Assembly: GCF_000005505.3 (NCBI RefSeq) | Contig: NC_016133.3 | Location: 28,761,008-28,825,007, forward strand | Source: Brachypodium distachyon | Taxonomy: Eukaryota; Streptophyta; Magnoliopsida; Poales; Poaceae | Direction of reading: 5' to 3' | Length of the DNA stretch: 64,000 bases | Notes under the pieces: generated by a model | The model's input: only the letters and a program-made list of their open reading frames with translations | Database searches by the model: none | What the model was told of the DNA's origin: nothing | Shown: positions 11,971 to 24,530 of the stretch, in pieces | Numbering within the stretch: position 1 is the first letter of the stretch | Layout of the letters: each line of letters begins with the position of its first letter | Translations under genes and position numbers: made by a program

Positions 11971-12368
11971 GGGGAGTATGCTATTTTTGACTCACCCCCT
12001 GTGATAGTCATGATACTCTCCAGAGTCTTTTTAATGAACTCGAAATAACGAGTTTATCTCAAGATGGTGTTTGTGGTACAACTATCCACAAGGCACGTTT
12101 CCTCCATTCGAGCGCCACGTGTTCTAAAATATAGCATCTAATTAATTCATGAAGCGAGGAAGTAGCAACATAATTAAGTAAATGCGACATACATTTCAGA
12201 ACATAACAAGCCATCAATATTAATAAAGAAATTAATGAATGAATTCAACATCCAATCGCCATAAAACAAGTACGTTTTGCTCTTGTAGAGCTTACAATAA
12301 ACCAATTATTCAAATGTATCAAATGTATGAAAACACACCACCATGCAAATATAAAGGAATAAAGCAAG

Positions 12369-13535
12369 CTAGGTAGACTCTTCCATGAGACCGTTGACCT
12401 CAAGTGCAATGTCGTTTGCGGTCACGTCATCCATGGTGAAAAGTGCTGCAGTGTCTCCCAAGTCCAGACCAGATGGAGGATTCCCCGAGGGCTCAACATC
12501 CATTGGTGTGGTGGTGTTAGTAGTGGATGCCTGTAACATCGCCAAGGATGGCGGCGTAGGGATCATCTGCGGTGGCGCCACTTGGGGCGCCACAGATCCC
12601 CCCCCCCCTCCGTAGATGGTGAGGTTGGCCTCATGTGCCTTCCTTGCCTTATAAGCATCCGCTACGTGCTGAGGTGCGTGACATTCGCGGGAATAATGAG
12701 ACTTCCCGCCGCACTTGAAACACACTTGGGGCCCCTTTGGCACCTTGGCCTCCTTCTTGTCCTTCCTTGCCTTCTTGCCCCTCTTGCCCCTCTTCTTCTT
12801 GAGGGCCTTGCGGATTTTGAAAGCATTGGCATGTACTTCTGGGCGCGCACTAGCCCCCAGTGGTTGCACGACAAAGTTCTTTTTGAGAACCTCGTCATGC
12901 GCCTCAGCCACTTGGAGGATGTCGATCAGCTCGGAATATTCCTTGTAGTTCGCCTGCCGGTAGCTCCGGGAGGATTGCACGGCATCCGGATGAAAGGTTG
13001 AGAGAGTCTTCTCAATCTTCTAGCTATCGGTGACTGTAACACCACATAGCTGAAGATGAGTACAAATTCGGTGTAAAGCCGAGTTGTACTCACCAACGGA
13101 CCGGAAATCCGCAAACCTCAACCGGGCCCATTCCACCTCTGCCTAGGGCTGGGTGGAATACTTCAGTCTTTCGAACCGGCATTTGAGGGCGGTCCATAAG
13201 GCTAAGGCACTCCGCTCAGCCATGTACTCAATCTTGAGTGTGGCGCAGAGGTGGTGGCGTAGGAAGTGCAAAGCCTGGGCACTCTCAGCCGACATGGCGG
13301 CAGGGGCACCTTTGCCACCCAAGCCAATCGGGCTCAAGAGTTGTTTACCCTCGAGCCAGATTTCCGCATCAGTTGCCCATGCAAGGTAGTTACCACCATG
13401 CTGTGCAAGTTCGTCAAACTCGCGCTTGGTGATTGCCGACATCTGCAAATATGCATGATTCCATTTAGATTCCAATGCATAATTGCGATGAAAATACATT
13501 TGTGGTTTAATGTGGCGTTCCAATATTAAAAACAT
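12369..13535 (-). pseudogene. copia gag remnant
   Basis: This is the nucleocapsid/capsid part of the copia polyprotein. The first block (13535-13143) reads through NYLAWATDAEIWL and LALWTALKCRFERLKY, typical of UBN2/gag-polypeptide domains. After stops around 13143 and 13021, a second block (12980-12369) carries a lysine-rich linker and a perfect CCHC knuckle, CFKCGGKSHYSREC. In-frame stops between the two blocks show decay. Confidence 0.8.
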
Positions 13536-14312
13536 GTGATTCTATGCTTCATAATACGATTAAAAGTGTTTGAACAATTAATCTACAGCATCAAAAAGCA
13601 CTAAATCAAAGCATGTTAATATTAATGGCATGTTAAGCAAGTGCAAAGGGCAAAAAAACGCCCAAAAAGTACATTCCCGAAGCAAATTTGGCCTAATTAT
13701 GCGATTTTAGATAAAACAGACAGTTCCAGGGACATATATGCAAAATAACACAACAGGGATAAAATGCATGTAATTTACTGAAACGTCCCAGACTAAAACG
13801 CAAAATTCCTGGCCCAAGATGCATTTCAGGTCGCCAGCCCATTTTCCTTTTTTTTCAGCCAAAAAAGGCCCATCCCGCGCGGCCCAGCTGGCCAGCTGCG
13901 CCAGCCCCTAGGGTTTCCCCGCGTGGCGGCTGCTAGCTGCGGCGGCCAGCGTACGAGGCGGCGGCGGCGCGTGCGCGGGCAGCGGCGGCGCTCGCGCTCG
14001 GAGGCAGTGGTGGCAGCGCTCGCGATGGGAAAAATTGGGCGGCACGGCTCGCAGCCATTCAACAAGTCCCTCATGCGGCGGGATCGATCGGCAATTGTGT
14101 CGGCGACTTGGTCAGCAAGCGACCCGCGAGGAAAATCCAATCTTGAGGTGAAATACAACGAAAAGAAACTAATCGCAAAAACGGAATCGTAACGCAGAGA
14201 GGAATCCATTTTTGCAATAAAATTTCAGATCCAATACCTCTGTGATTTTTGTCGAGAGCCTGCTTGGGGTAGGCTCGATGAAGGCTCGGGGTAAAGGCTC
14301 GTGTTGATAACG

Positions 14313-14610
14313 TGTTGTGCAACTCCTGCCGGCTGGCCGGTTCCGAGGTTGCACACCAAGATCGTAGTTGAACACACACAGTTATGAAGTACAGTAAAGT
14401 AGATGAACACCAGGAAGTAGAGAGGAATAGGAGTTCTTTATTAATTTCTGATCTCAAGTGTACGTACAAGGGGTAGCCTCCTCTCCTTTATATAGGCCCA
14501 ATGGATAAGAGCCCACAACAAACTATTAGGTGGAGGAACGAGTCAACAAGGGGTTTGGTGGGGGGCGCACGACTCGGTGAACACTCCACCCCGTCGTTGG
14601 TTCCTCAACA
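14313..14610 (-). repeat. 5' LTR of the copia element
   Basis: This is the right copy of the terminal repeat, starting TGTTGTGCAACTCC and ending GGTTCCTCAACA. It is the same length as the left copy and carries the same TATA-like box on the minus strand. It would drive transcription leftwards through the element. Confidence 0.93.
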
Positions 14611-14615
14611 CTTAA

Positions 14616-15913
14616 TTTCTCCGGCACGAAAAAGTAGCCAATGACCAACGAAATTAATCAATCAAATGAGAATGGCTTGATACTTGATAGAGGCAGGGCA
14701 TACTTAATCATTTGGGAACTCCCATGGAGCAAACGTTTGTTGGACATGAGTTTTGCCCATTGATGATGATAAAGTTTTCAAAAGTGACCCAATTAAGATG
14801 GTGACGTGTCAGTGAAAATCTCATTTTAGTAAAAACTTGAAAACTTTCGATCTCTGCTATTATATCTCAAATAAACGTCTTAGATGAAAGATATAACATC
14901 TAAAGACATTTTATTAAACGAGGTGAGATTCTCTAGGGTTTTTTTGTTAAATGCATTTAAGTGATCGGAGGTTCCATCTTTTATCTCATCCGTTGATTTA
15001 AAATCTAATAAATATGGAAGTTTTCAAGGCAAATATTTCAAATTTGTGGGGAGATGGGATCCAATGTATGCCTCCTAGTAAATATTTCAAAATTTTGTGG
15101 GGAGATGGGATCCAACTATTTTTTAGATATCAGTTGCATGAGAATTTACCGAAAGCATGCCGCTTAGATTATGGAAAAGGAATAAATTTTCTAGCTGGGC
15201 TGTGGCAGAGAGCAGCCCGTGTCAATGAAATTTTAGTCAAAGAATACAAAAAATATTGTGCTACCCCTTTCCAGTGTGAATAATAGTGCTTGCTAAACCA
15301 GCTATGATTATCACAGTTTACACCCATCCCTACGTGACATAAATTCTCACTGTATTCTAATCCAATGGTTCTCGTGATGGCAAGCGGTGTGGCTCCATGG
15401 TGTCAAAACACGCCTCACCAAGCATGCTTTTTCTGAGACGATGCATGGCACTCGCTTCTCGCTGCGAGTGGTTTCATCCAACTCCCGCGAGGGCGTGACA
15501 CTAACCGCATCCTCTACAGGGATACAGGTTTCCATCTTTTTGGGGGGTTTGGGTGGGAATCGGATGGGTAAAGCGATAAGCCGATTAACATGAGCAAATT
15601 CTACCAAAAAATTTATCAGGAACTTGCATCTAATAATGATTAATAATAGAAGCCTTTTCCATCTCTTGGTCTTATAAAAGTAATAAAGGAGAGAAGAGGA
15701 CACAAATATGCATCCAGAATGTTGTAAAAGAGCACTGCTATGCGTACAAACTTTTTCGTACGATCATGGTACGACAGTTCACATCCAACCGTCCATGCAC
15801 AAAGCAACCTGCATCAGGTAAATCGTACAATCAAGTGTGGTACGTGCATTCCAGTTGTAATATTATCCTGGGACAATTCCAGAAGCACAAAACCTGCCCA
15901 TAGAACGAGACAT
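14616..15913. other. Intergenic DNA, no gene recognised
   Basis: This is AT-rich sequence between the copia target duplication and the stop codon of the UBL-LRR gene. Its last few hundred bases should hold that gene's 3' UTR. No open frame with recognisable homology, RNA gene or complete transposon was found. A duplicated phrase (GTGGGGAGATGGGATCCAA, near 15047 and 15098) is a short local repeat. Confidence 0.6.
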
Positions 15914-18900
15914 TTATGCACGCCTGTTATCATCATCGGCGCCTTCATCGAAAAAGCCCGATGATCCAACACGGAAATCAAGCTGCTTTTGATGCTTCTG
16001 TCGCCTACGTTCATCAAACTCCTCCCAGCCCTCCACCTGTTTGGAAAAAGTAAATGACATTAGCGCTAAAAACAGTAATTATATATTTGTTTAGATGGAG
16101 AAGAGCTCTTTTGCCTTTGGAGTTTGGCCTCCGCACCAAAGGAAAGTGCAGACCATATATATATGGTACAGAATTTCATCACATTTCATTAAAGTACAGA
16201 ATTTCATCAAACATAGAAACAGATACTCCCTCCGTCCCATATTAAGTGACTCAAATTTGCCTAAATATGAATGCATCTATGCCTAAAAAGCGTCTAGATA
16301 CATGTAATAGAAAGTCACTTAATATGTGATGGAGGGAGTAGTATTTATTACCATAATGGCACAAAGATGGAAACTACATTAGTCAGAAAGTGTCCCAGAG
16401 TTAAACGAGCTATAGAAAACAGTAAGAGAGTAGTTGCAGAAATAAACAGAAGACTTCAGATGGTAAAACTGAATTTTCCTACTCCAAATGTACGTGACCA
16501 TCTTAATTCCATTTGGGGTGATGATGCCAACAAAAAGAACACTAAAGAGGTGAAAAGGCTTTAGCCTTTACAGGAACTTATACCTGTCGGAGAATATCAT
16601 TTGTGATTCCCGTGCCATGAAGATCAAGTGTAGTAAGCCGCCAGCACTTCTTGAATAAAGTTGATGGCAGAGAACTAAGACCATTGTTCCTTAGATGCAA
16701 AGTCTGTTGGAAGAAAGTTTTTAGAAACAAGAAAGAGTACAATCTTCTCTTTGGTACAAATGTCAGAATGAATTTCCTCATGCATGCTGCAAAAAAAACA
16801 AGAATTGCCTCATGCAAGGCAAAAAAAGAAAAGAAAAGAAAAGACATGTTAACAAAACTACACAAGAGAGGCGCAAATAAGTGAATAGCCATCAGTTTTC
16901 ACGTATATAATATAGAAACTTACAAATGCAAGCAGCAAGATAACAAGTATTGACCAAATAAACGAAACCAGCCCGTGCTCTAATTTAGTACAGATCTGAT
17001 GCAATACAATGAAAGCCTGAACCTTCGTGATTTTGTCGACTCTGAAGTAATTAAACAAAGTTTAGTGAATGATATGCTGAGAAAAAAAATAAACTGCATG
17101 AAGGAATAGATCACATTAGCAACAGCTCGCATTGTTGTGGTATTCTGTTATGCATCTGCATTTTTAGTGTCATCATATTCAACTAGAACAGACTTGTTTA
17201 TCTTCAACTAGAATGTTGTGCTGGGATACTTCAGAATTTTATTTAATACTTGCTAGGCAAGAGTATTTTAGTAGTAAGCACGCATAGTTTTTGATTGGGA
17301 ATGCACCTTCCCATGTAGCTACAGGTACATACCTTGAGATTTTGAAGATTTCCAAAAGCCTCTGGTAGTTCAGCTAAAAGATTGGATGATAACTCAACCT
17401 GAGGAATTAAAAACTGTGGTGAACTAAACTGTCAAATGCAGGATCGAAAGAGTTAATGCGGTTTTTGGTTCGAGATACCACCGCATACTAGGATGGGTGG
17501 GTCCGGTCCATTAATGAATTATCTTATATTTTTGGTGTATGATGGATGAATTGGAGATGGATCAACTCATTACACCCCTCCAATCAACCAAGTAGGTCAT
17601 GTTCAGTGAAAGGATCGGATAGGCCATGGACCATCCCGTTCCTCAAAACAAAGCACCAAACACACCATGAGTGCTCAATATGTACTTCCCTAGAAGAATA
17701 TATGGAGCAGAAAATGGGGGAAAACAGAGAAAAGGAACACACCTCAAGGAGAGATTCACAATCTCCTATAGATGATGGCAGCGTAGTTAGCCTGTCAACA
17801 AGAGAAAACCATGTTGAAGTGTGAAAGACCAGGGTACCATTCAATTTTCAGATCAAACAATACTAATGTAATTCCCATTGGAAGTTACGAATACAGTAGA
17901 GACTTATAGGCACGATAGAGTTGTTCTATCAACTTCAACTTACAAGATCTACGATAGAAAACCTCAAAGATGCAAGCCTGGAAGTATTAAAAACCATTAA
18001 AATAATTCCACGAAGAAAGCTCTTTTTTTTACCTCATTCCATCCTACAAACTACGATGAGATCACCAGAAGATTAACAATTTAGCATGAAGGTCATCCGT
18101 CTTCCCAGTAATATCAAATCACTACTTGAATTCTATACACAATATCAATTTGCAAGTAAGAGGATAAGTTCAAGTGTAAATTCTGATGGCAGCATATCAA
18201 AACATGAGATAACATCAAAGAGGTACTGCAAGTCCAGCAAATGGCAAGTTTAGCACAATACCTATTATTATTTGCTATCAGAATCTCTAGCTGCTTCAGC
18301 AAACCTATTTCAACAGGCAGGTTACCGAGCATGTTATTTGCAATCCGAAGTTCGCGTAGAAACGTCAGTGAGCCCAAACTCGGAGGTAAAGTAACCAGCC
18401 TGCGAGATAAAGCAGAAAGTTACGAAGCGCAGTATCTTGTTATCCTGAATACTGAAAGATGCATGTCAGACATACATGATTCGTTTTGACAAAAGAAGTC
18501 AGTGCACTAAAGGTTTCTGTTCTAATGAGAAATATAGAACAAGCCTTCTACCAGAAGGTAATCTTGCACATACATCTTGATAGCAGGGGTGAAGTCCAGT
18601 GAGAAATTCTTTAAATAGGTGTTAGAGGAGAGCTAGAGAGTGAACAAGAATGTGATGGTTACTTCATACTCAAACTAAAAGCATTAGTTTTAAATTTAAA
18701 TTGTCCATTAGAACCACGAATACATATTGTGTAGAAGCACACATGCATGAGATAGGCAATGTAATAAATTTCAGGGGATTATAAAAGGTTTAAGGCTATT
18801 TCTATCCACATGCAACACAAAAAAGATTCACAGTATGAATACTGCAACATGACTTTGAAAATTAGGACCTACCGATTTTGGCTTAAAGATAAAACAGTTA

Positions 18901-20622
18901 ATGTTTGAACACATGATAGACCTTCCCAGCAGATGCCCCCATCAGATATATCATTGGCAGTTAGCAGCAATTTCTACAAGATGGAATGACCAAATATTCA
19001 ACTATATCTTGTCATAGAAGAAGAAAATGCACCAAACTAACTTGCGGGGAAAGAATAATTACATTTAATGAATTAAGAGCAACAATTTTCTCTGGAATTG
19101 CTTCAATAGAGTTGTTACAAGCATCTAGCACTCGTATGGAGGAGCCACAATCCCATACTTCTTCAGGCACTGCCTGTTTGAAAAGACAACCACAAAAAGT
19201 AACTCCCTAATTGCAGCCAAAGAAAAAAAATCATGTATTCAAAGAATAAAATAATTACCATTCATAATTCAAAAGGCTAGAGTTAATGGATGGACTGTTG
19301 GCATACAACAGAAAAGAACAGTTATTCACCAATTAAAAAAAAATAAAGACCAGCTGTCTGCTTCATCACTTGGTTTCTTGTGATGAATCTGGTAATGCCA
19401 TAGGAATGCAGTGCCAGACCTAATAAAGTAGCTAGATGTTGACTACAACTGAGTCTACCAATCATCAGAAGAACCTCACAGGGTGATGTGCGCACGAATT
19501 CTATTCAGGGATATTTCGGTATTTCCTCTGGGCTCTAGTCAATACAAAATAACCAATGACCACTACATTATATATTTGCACAGACAATTGACACAAGCAC
19601 TTTCATTAATTTTCCCTAGAAAGGTAGTACTGAAGATAAACCACAAATCACAGCTATACTCTGCTGCTTTGCATTTGTTTAAAGGTATTGCAAACAAGTT
19701 GGAATTAGTTACCTTCAAACTGGAATCAGACAATGCAATAACACCAGTTATTTTCCAACGCTCCTGTCGGCTTTTGATGATAATCTCCGGTTTTTGTGCT
19801 TCGTTTTCCTTAACATTAGATGTTCTTTTTGCACTTGGTGCAGGACCATTGCTAGTCTTAGTGATGGGGCCATCCTGTTGGAGAGGCAGAAGTAAGTTGG
19901 CTGAAACAAACTAGATAACAAGTCCCTCTGCTTCTATATTTGACTTGTGAAGTTTTAGAATTGCAATGTGGACATGGAAGTCGTATGACTCTGCACACAC
20001 TTCCGCTAAACATCAGAAATCCCAATGATTCAAAACATAGCGCATCAAACTAAAGACTGAAGTACAATCAAGCTAGTTATCGTACGAGCAGAGTGCATAA
20101 CCAAAATTCCCGTTCCATTTCAGGTAACCGCAAAAGCTCAGCTGGCTGAAATTACTTCTGCACGTGCTCCTGGACTGCACCCTATTGCAACCAATTCGTT
20201 TCCTAAGATCTAAATAAAAAAAACATGGTGACCGAACGAAGACAAAAAAAAACAGATTAGAGGAGATCAAGGTTATCTACCCCCTGATGAAGGCCCTGAG
20301 AAGCGACGAGCATGACCTTGGATCCGTTCCCCACCTGCATCGAGCTCAGGCTCGCGGCATCTGCTAGAACTTTCCCTGCAAGCGCATGGGAGTAAGAGGA
20401 GGACAATAGGAATGGTAAGTGGAAGCAAATTCCCGTCCAGGCGGTAAGGGTTTGGGATTCGGTGCCTTTGCAGATGAGCTTCTGGCCGCGGGGAAGGACG
20501 TTGGTGAGCGGCTGGAGGAGCAGCTTCAGCTCCGCGGTGGAGGCAGACGCCGGGACCTCCACCGGGATGGTTCGGCCGGCGAACTTCACGTGAACGGTGA
20601 TGGTGGGCGGCGAAGTCTCCAT
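15914..20622 (-). CDS. Ubiquitin-like and leucine-rich-repeat protein (At2g30105-like)
   Basis: The gene has ten coding exons: 20622-20466, 20375-20281, 19874-19713, 19173-19063, 18973-18873, 18399-18262, 17791-17743, 17398-17333, 16703-16584 and 16036-15914. They total 1122 nt, encode 373 residues and all close in frame. Residues about 8-84 form a ubiquitin-like fold (ITVHVKFAGRTIPVEV, LPRGQKLICKGKVLADA, KVMLVASQGLHQG). Residues about 140-330 form leucine-rich repeats of the plant intracellular Ras-group type (LVTLPPSLGSLTFLRELRI, LLAELPEAFGNLQNLK, LSSLPSTLFKKCWRLTTLDL). The tail ends in FDERRRQKHQKQLDFRVGSS, typical of this family. There is no signal peptide or membrane segment, so it is probably a soluble intracellular scaffold; its partner is unknown. 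All introns are GT-AG except the first (GC-AG). No symbol is assigned. Confidence 0.93.
16226..16338. mobile_element. Stowaway (Tc1/mariner) MITE
   Basis: The termini CTCCCTCCGTCCCATATTAA and (reverse complement) CTCCCTCCATCACATATTAA are flanked by TA on both sides. The 113-bp element lies in the last intron of the UBL-LRR gene. Confidence 0.9.
20376..20465 (-). other. GC-AG first intron of the UBL-LRR gene
   Basis: Exon 1 ends ...CTGCAAAG and the intron begins GCACCG; it ends TTGCAG before GGAAAGTT. Splicing here gives LICKGKVLAD, the expected ubiquitin-fold sequence, and keeps the frame. No GT donor is available in the right place. The intron is 90 nt, divisible by three and free of stop codons, so retention would insert 30 residues into the ubiquitin-like fold. 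Confidence 0.75.
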
Positions 20623-20876
20623 GGCTTGTTTCCCCTCTCTGTTCGATCGACCTAAGGCAACTGAACCCTTTTTTCAGTTTGAGATCTCTTTCAGTTTCTC
20701 CCTTGGTAGAAAATCAATTTCTAATGTTAGTTCTTTTCTTTTCCTTTTACCTTCCCAGCGGCGCGTGCAAACTAATTTGCAGTTCAAAGCATGCAGTTCA
20801 AACATACCCGCAAAAAAAAACATGCGTTCAAACAACAACAAAATTGACAGTTTTATCATTTTGTCAAACATTAACA

Positions 20877-21057
20877 GTTTTATCCTGTGTTCAAACATTA
20901 ATAGTTTGGTAATATCATAAATTTTATTTGCACATGCCCTCGGGAAGGTTTTAGATTATCTTAAAAGTTTTATCATGTGTTCAAACATTAATAGTTTGGT
21001 AATATCATAAATTTTATTTGCACGTGCCCTCGGAAAGGTTTTAAATTATCTAATAGG
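20877..21057. repeat. Two-copy tandem repeat, 90-bp period
   Basis: The phrase GTGTTCAAACATTAATAGTT and its roughly 90-bp context, including GCCCTCGG(G/A)AAGGTTTTA, occurs twice in direct tandem. A shorter third copy of the start (ACAGTTTTATCATTTTGTCAAACATTAA) precedes it at 20847-20874. It lies upstream of the UBL-LRR gene. No function is evident. Confidence 0.85.
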
Positions 21058-21427
21058 CATTTCTCACCATGTCCAATGTAGGATTTTTTTTTACTTATTC
21101 TTCTTATTTTCTTTAGGAGTATTTGTTTTTGTTTTTTGAAAAAACTGTAAGAGAGACCCATACAACATAATTGTGAGTACCAGGATTTGAACCCTACTGG
21201 ATGGAATCATGCACCCACGACTCGGCCACCACACCAAGAGTTGTTTCTCTATTTGGATTGAAGTGTTGAAGGATCACGATTACAACCACGCAAAACCAGG
21301 AATTCTTGGAGATAGAGTGAGCTTGGAAATACTGCTAAACATCGATCCACCTGATTATGATTTCAACCTGAAGATAGAGTGGGCACACAAATCTTGGAGG
21401 GACAATTGTACTTCTCTAACCATAACA
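21058..21427. other. Intergenic flank, no gene recognised
   Basis: This is the sequence between the tandem repeat and the gypsy-like element. A 74-codon open frame (21209-21430) has no recognisable domain. The phrase around 21180-21230 resembles wording found in grass repeats, but its family could not be named. The last bases, TAACA at 21423-21427, are one copy of the target duplication of the following element. Confidence 0.45.
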
Positions 21428-22044
21428 TGATGAGGGCATCTCATTAGAGTTTGGTACGCTAGGACAGCCAACGATATGTAACAATTAAGTCTAAGGTTGT
21501 ATCAAATAGGCATGCGTACCAAGTTGGCCGAACTCCTATTGGAGCCGGTTTGTATCCTGTTTGGGGTGGACCGAACCAGCTAAAGTTCGGTTCGCATTAT
21601 GTCTATCAAGGAGTCCTAGTCGGTTAGGTTAGTCGGCCGCTCTACCTCTTTGTCCTATGTAAACAAAGGGGGTGCCACAAGATTTGCGGCGCTTAAAAAA
21701 ATTAGGTAGAACATTGTGTTTCTCGTTTGTGAACCATCCCTCCGGGGTTGGCGTGGTAACAGCGTCTCCGGCGCTCGTTTAGTTATCCAGTATATTGAGT
21801 TTGCGTGAAGGTGCTTGTTATTCAAGTATGTCATGCTTTGGTGTGAGGCTTGTTGTTCGTCATCAAGTTGTTCATTGGATCATCTATTCTGGCGTGAGCT
21901 TCGTCGTTCATTGTCGAGTGGCTCGCAAGATTGGTTTTCCCCATCTTCAGGCTACGTTCATCGCGTGATTGGGAGATTGCTATCGGTTACTTTTGGATAA
22001 GGAGGTGCATCGTGAAAGATCGGGCCAAACAATATTTATCATCT
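21428..22044 (+). repeat. 5' LTR of element A
   Basis: This 617-bp terminal repeat starts TGATGAGGGCATCTC and ends TTATCATCT directly before the primer-binding site. It matches 27632-27956 plus 29858-30151. Confidence 0.88.
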
Positions 22045-23504
22045 TGGTATCAGAGCCAGGTTGATCACGGTGCAGGTTGTTTCGTCGGAGGCGATCTTGT
22101 TGTTGTCAGGTTGGTGCTGCAGCAGTTCATCGTTTTCTTTCGGTGCTCGCGAGTTGGAGATCGCATGCGGAAAGAATTTCCAATCTTGGCGAGTTCATTT
22201 TTTCCAATCAGGTGATCAAATCGGATCGGTTGGCCTGGTAGCGACGGGAAAGATCCCCTGATCAGATTCCTTTCAAATCGGGAGATACCAGATTGACTGG
22301 ATTTTCTTCCGCGTGCTGAACAGGAAAAAAAAAGGGGAAAAAATAGAAACGAAGTTGTGCGTGGGTCAGGTTGGGGTTGCATCTACGTGAGAACTTTGTA
22401 CAAGATTGATTGGCATACCTATTTGACGTGAAAGGAAAGGAAAGTGCAGATAGAATTGGAGGATTGAATTGCAGTCGGTTTCGTTTATTCTGCCGGACAT
22501 CGTTGGACTACGCGGTTTTTGTCTCGAGCATATCCGTTTCGTCTGCGTGGTAGAGATTTCGCTGCATCTACGTTGCTACAGTGATACTAGAATAATATTC
22601 AGAGATGGCTTTAAGTGCTGATTTGCAAGGTGATGAGATTGCTCTTTCAGCGCACAACGTCTACAGTGATTATCTAGACCGGAAGAGACATATACATTGG
22701 GAACCTAGTAAACACACGTGGAAGCTTCTACATCATGCAACACCGACAAAGTACAAGTTATGGGAAAAAAGATGGAGCATGGTTTTTGCTTGTGTAATCT
22801 CAAGCATGATGATCCTATCGCGTACACACTTGTAACAATGCGTGTGGATGGACAAATATATATTTGGTGGGGTATCGAACTCGTGCGAGGGGCATCCCAA
22901 GGACAGCTAGTTGGGAGGATTATAGGAAGTTTTTGCGTGCTAAATTTGTGGCACAATCCGAGACGAAGGACAAGTTGGTTATTCCGGAGGAGGTTGTACC
23001 ATTGAGTGGTCTGAATGTGCAACCCAAGAGAGTACATGATGGTACTTGCATGACAGTTGACAGAGGTCCGCGCTGGAATTTATTTCAGACTCAGTGTATG
23101 ATAAAAGGTAAAGCGTGCAAGTTGATGATTGATGGTGGTAGTTGTACAAATGGCATCAGCAAAGCACTGGTGGCAACATTGGGGTTGTCCACATGGCATA
23201 TTTCAGAACCAAAGCATGTTGAGTGGTTGAATAGTTGTGGTATGCTGAAGGTTACTCACAAGGTACGTGTGCCATTTACAGTTGGAGAATATAATGACGA
23301 GGTGGAGTGTGATGTGTTGCCAATAGAGGTGTGTGGACTGTTACTTGGGCGTCCATGGCAGTATGATCGCAATGCTATGCATGCTGGGAGAGTTAATACA
23401 TATACATTTGTGCATGATGACAAACAGAGGACACTGAAGCCTATAATACATATAAAATCTGATGTGGTGTTGGTTGTGCGCAAGGAGAAGATGCGCAAGA
23501 CCAC

Positions 23505-24054
23505 TGATAAGGATTTAGGCCCAATCTTTCACGGCAATCGAACTAGCAAGTAAAACAGCAACCCATGGAAATCAATCTGAAGTGATTCAGATCAAAATTC
23601 TGTCAACTCCTCACATTGGAATTGATTGAAATCAACTCCACCGCACGGCAAGACTTCAGATCTTCAATTTCAGCAAACAAACTCAACGATATGCGCCTCC
23701 AAACATTGGGACTTTTCTGGTCTATCCTTAATCTCGAAAATTCAACTCCCCCTACAATGACGGCTACCGAAAACCCTTTATAGGGCGACTCTAACCCTAA
23801 TCGGGTGGGACAGGCCCCACACCACAACTACGGCCCAAAAGGCTGACTCAAAGTGGTTTTGGACAGGCCCAAAAACCATAAAACGACAAAACAAAGGAAA
23901 AACAAACTCTAAACCGGAGTACACTTCAAAACCGGTGGTGTTTTGAAATTGGGCTTCACCTCCTCCTTTGTAAACGTCAACACAAAAAGATCCAAACTTC
24001 ATAATATATGGAGTTGGTGAAATAGCAGGGGTAATCGATATCCTCCCCTCATCA
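23505..24054 (-). repeat. 3' LTR of element B
   Basis: This 550-bp repeat matches 26394-26964 but lacks about 20 bases near its outer end that are present in the 5' copy (the stretch containing TCAACGTGATCC). Confidence 0.88.
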
Positions 24055-24530
24055 CCCCCCCCCCCCAACTTGAAAGGAAACCGTCCTCGGTTTTGACTTT
24101 GCTTGTTGGATCTTCTTCTTCTTCACAGCAAACGTAGCCACCTTAATATCTTTGTCAAACATAGGCTGCAGCACATGACGCTTCCCTTGATGCCACAAAG
24201 CATAAACATTGGATCTGCCTTGATGCATGGTACGTTTATCAAATTGGCAACTCCAAACCGGAGTACACTTCAAAACCGGTAGTGTTCTGAAATTGGGCTT
24301 CACCTCCTCCTTTGTAAACGTCAACACAAAAGGGTCCAAACTTCAGAATATATGGAGTTGGTGAAATAGCAGGGGTAATCAATATTCTCCCCTCATCAAC
24401 CCCCCCTCCCCCCAACTTGAGAGGAAACCGTCCTCGGTTTCGACTTTGCTTGTTGGATCTTCTTCTTCTTCACAGCAAACGTAGCCACCTTAATATCTTC
24501 GTCAAACATAGGCTGCAGCACATCACGCTT
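23911..24530 (-). repeat. Tandem duplication across the LTR/internal junction of element B
   Basis: A segment of about 344 bp comprising the first part of the LTR plus the purine tract and internal tail (AAACCGGAGTACACTTC ... CTTGA(A/G)AGGAAACCGTC...) occurs twice, beginning at 23911 and again at 24255. As a result there is a partial extra LTR piece and a second purine tract near 24400. The second internal copy lacks about 90 bp present in the first. Confidence 0.8.

Larger units (their letters stand above)
7903..14610 (-). mobile_element. Ty1/copia LTR retrotransposon, inactive
   Basis: Two direct repeats of 298 bp (7903-8200 and 14313-14610) begin TG and end CA, and the element is flanked by a perfect 5-bp duplication CTTAA (7898-7902 and 14611-14615). 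The internal order on the minus strand is gag, pre-integrase zinc finger, integrase, reverse transcriptase, RNase H, which is copia order. A purine tract (AAGGGAGAA) abuts the 3' LTR. The region after the 5' LTR (GTTATCAACACGAGCC) only loosely resembles a methionine-tRNA primer site. Hand comparison of the LTRs gives about 33 differences in 298 (about 89% identity), so the insertion is old. Stops and frameshifts occur in every coding domain. Confidence 0.95.
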
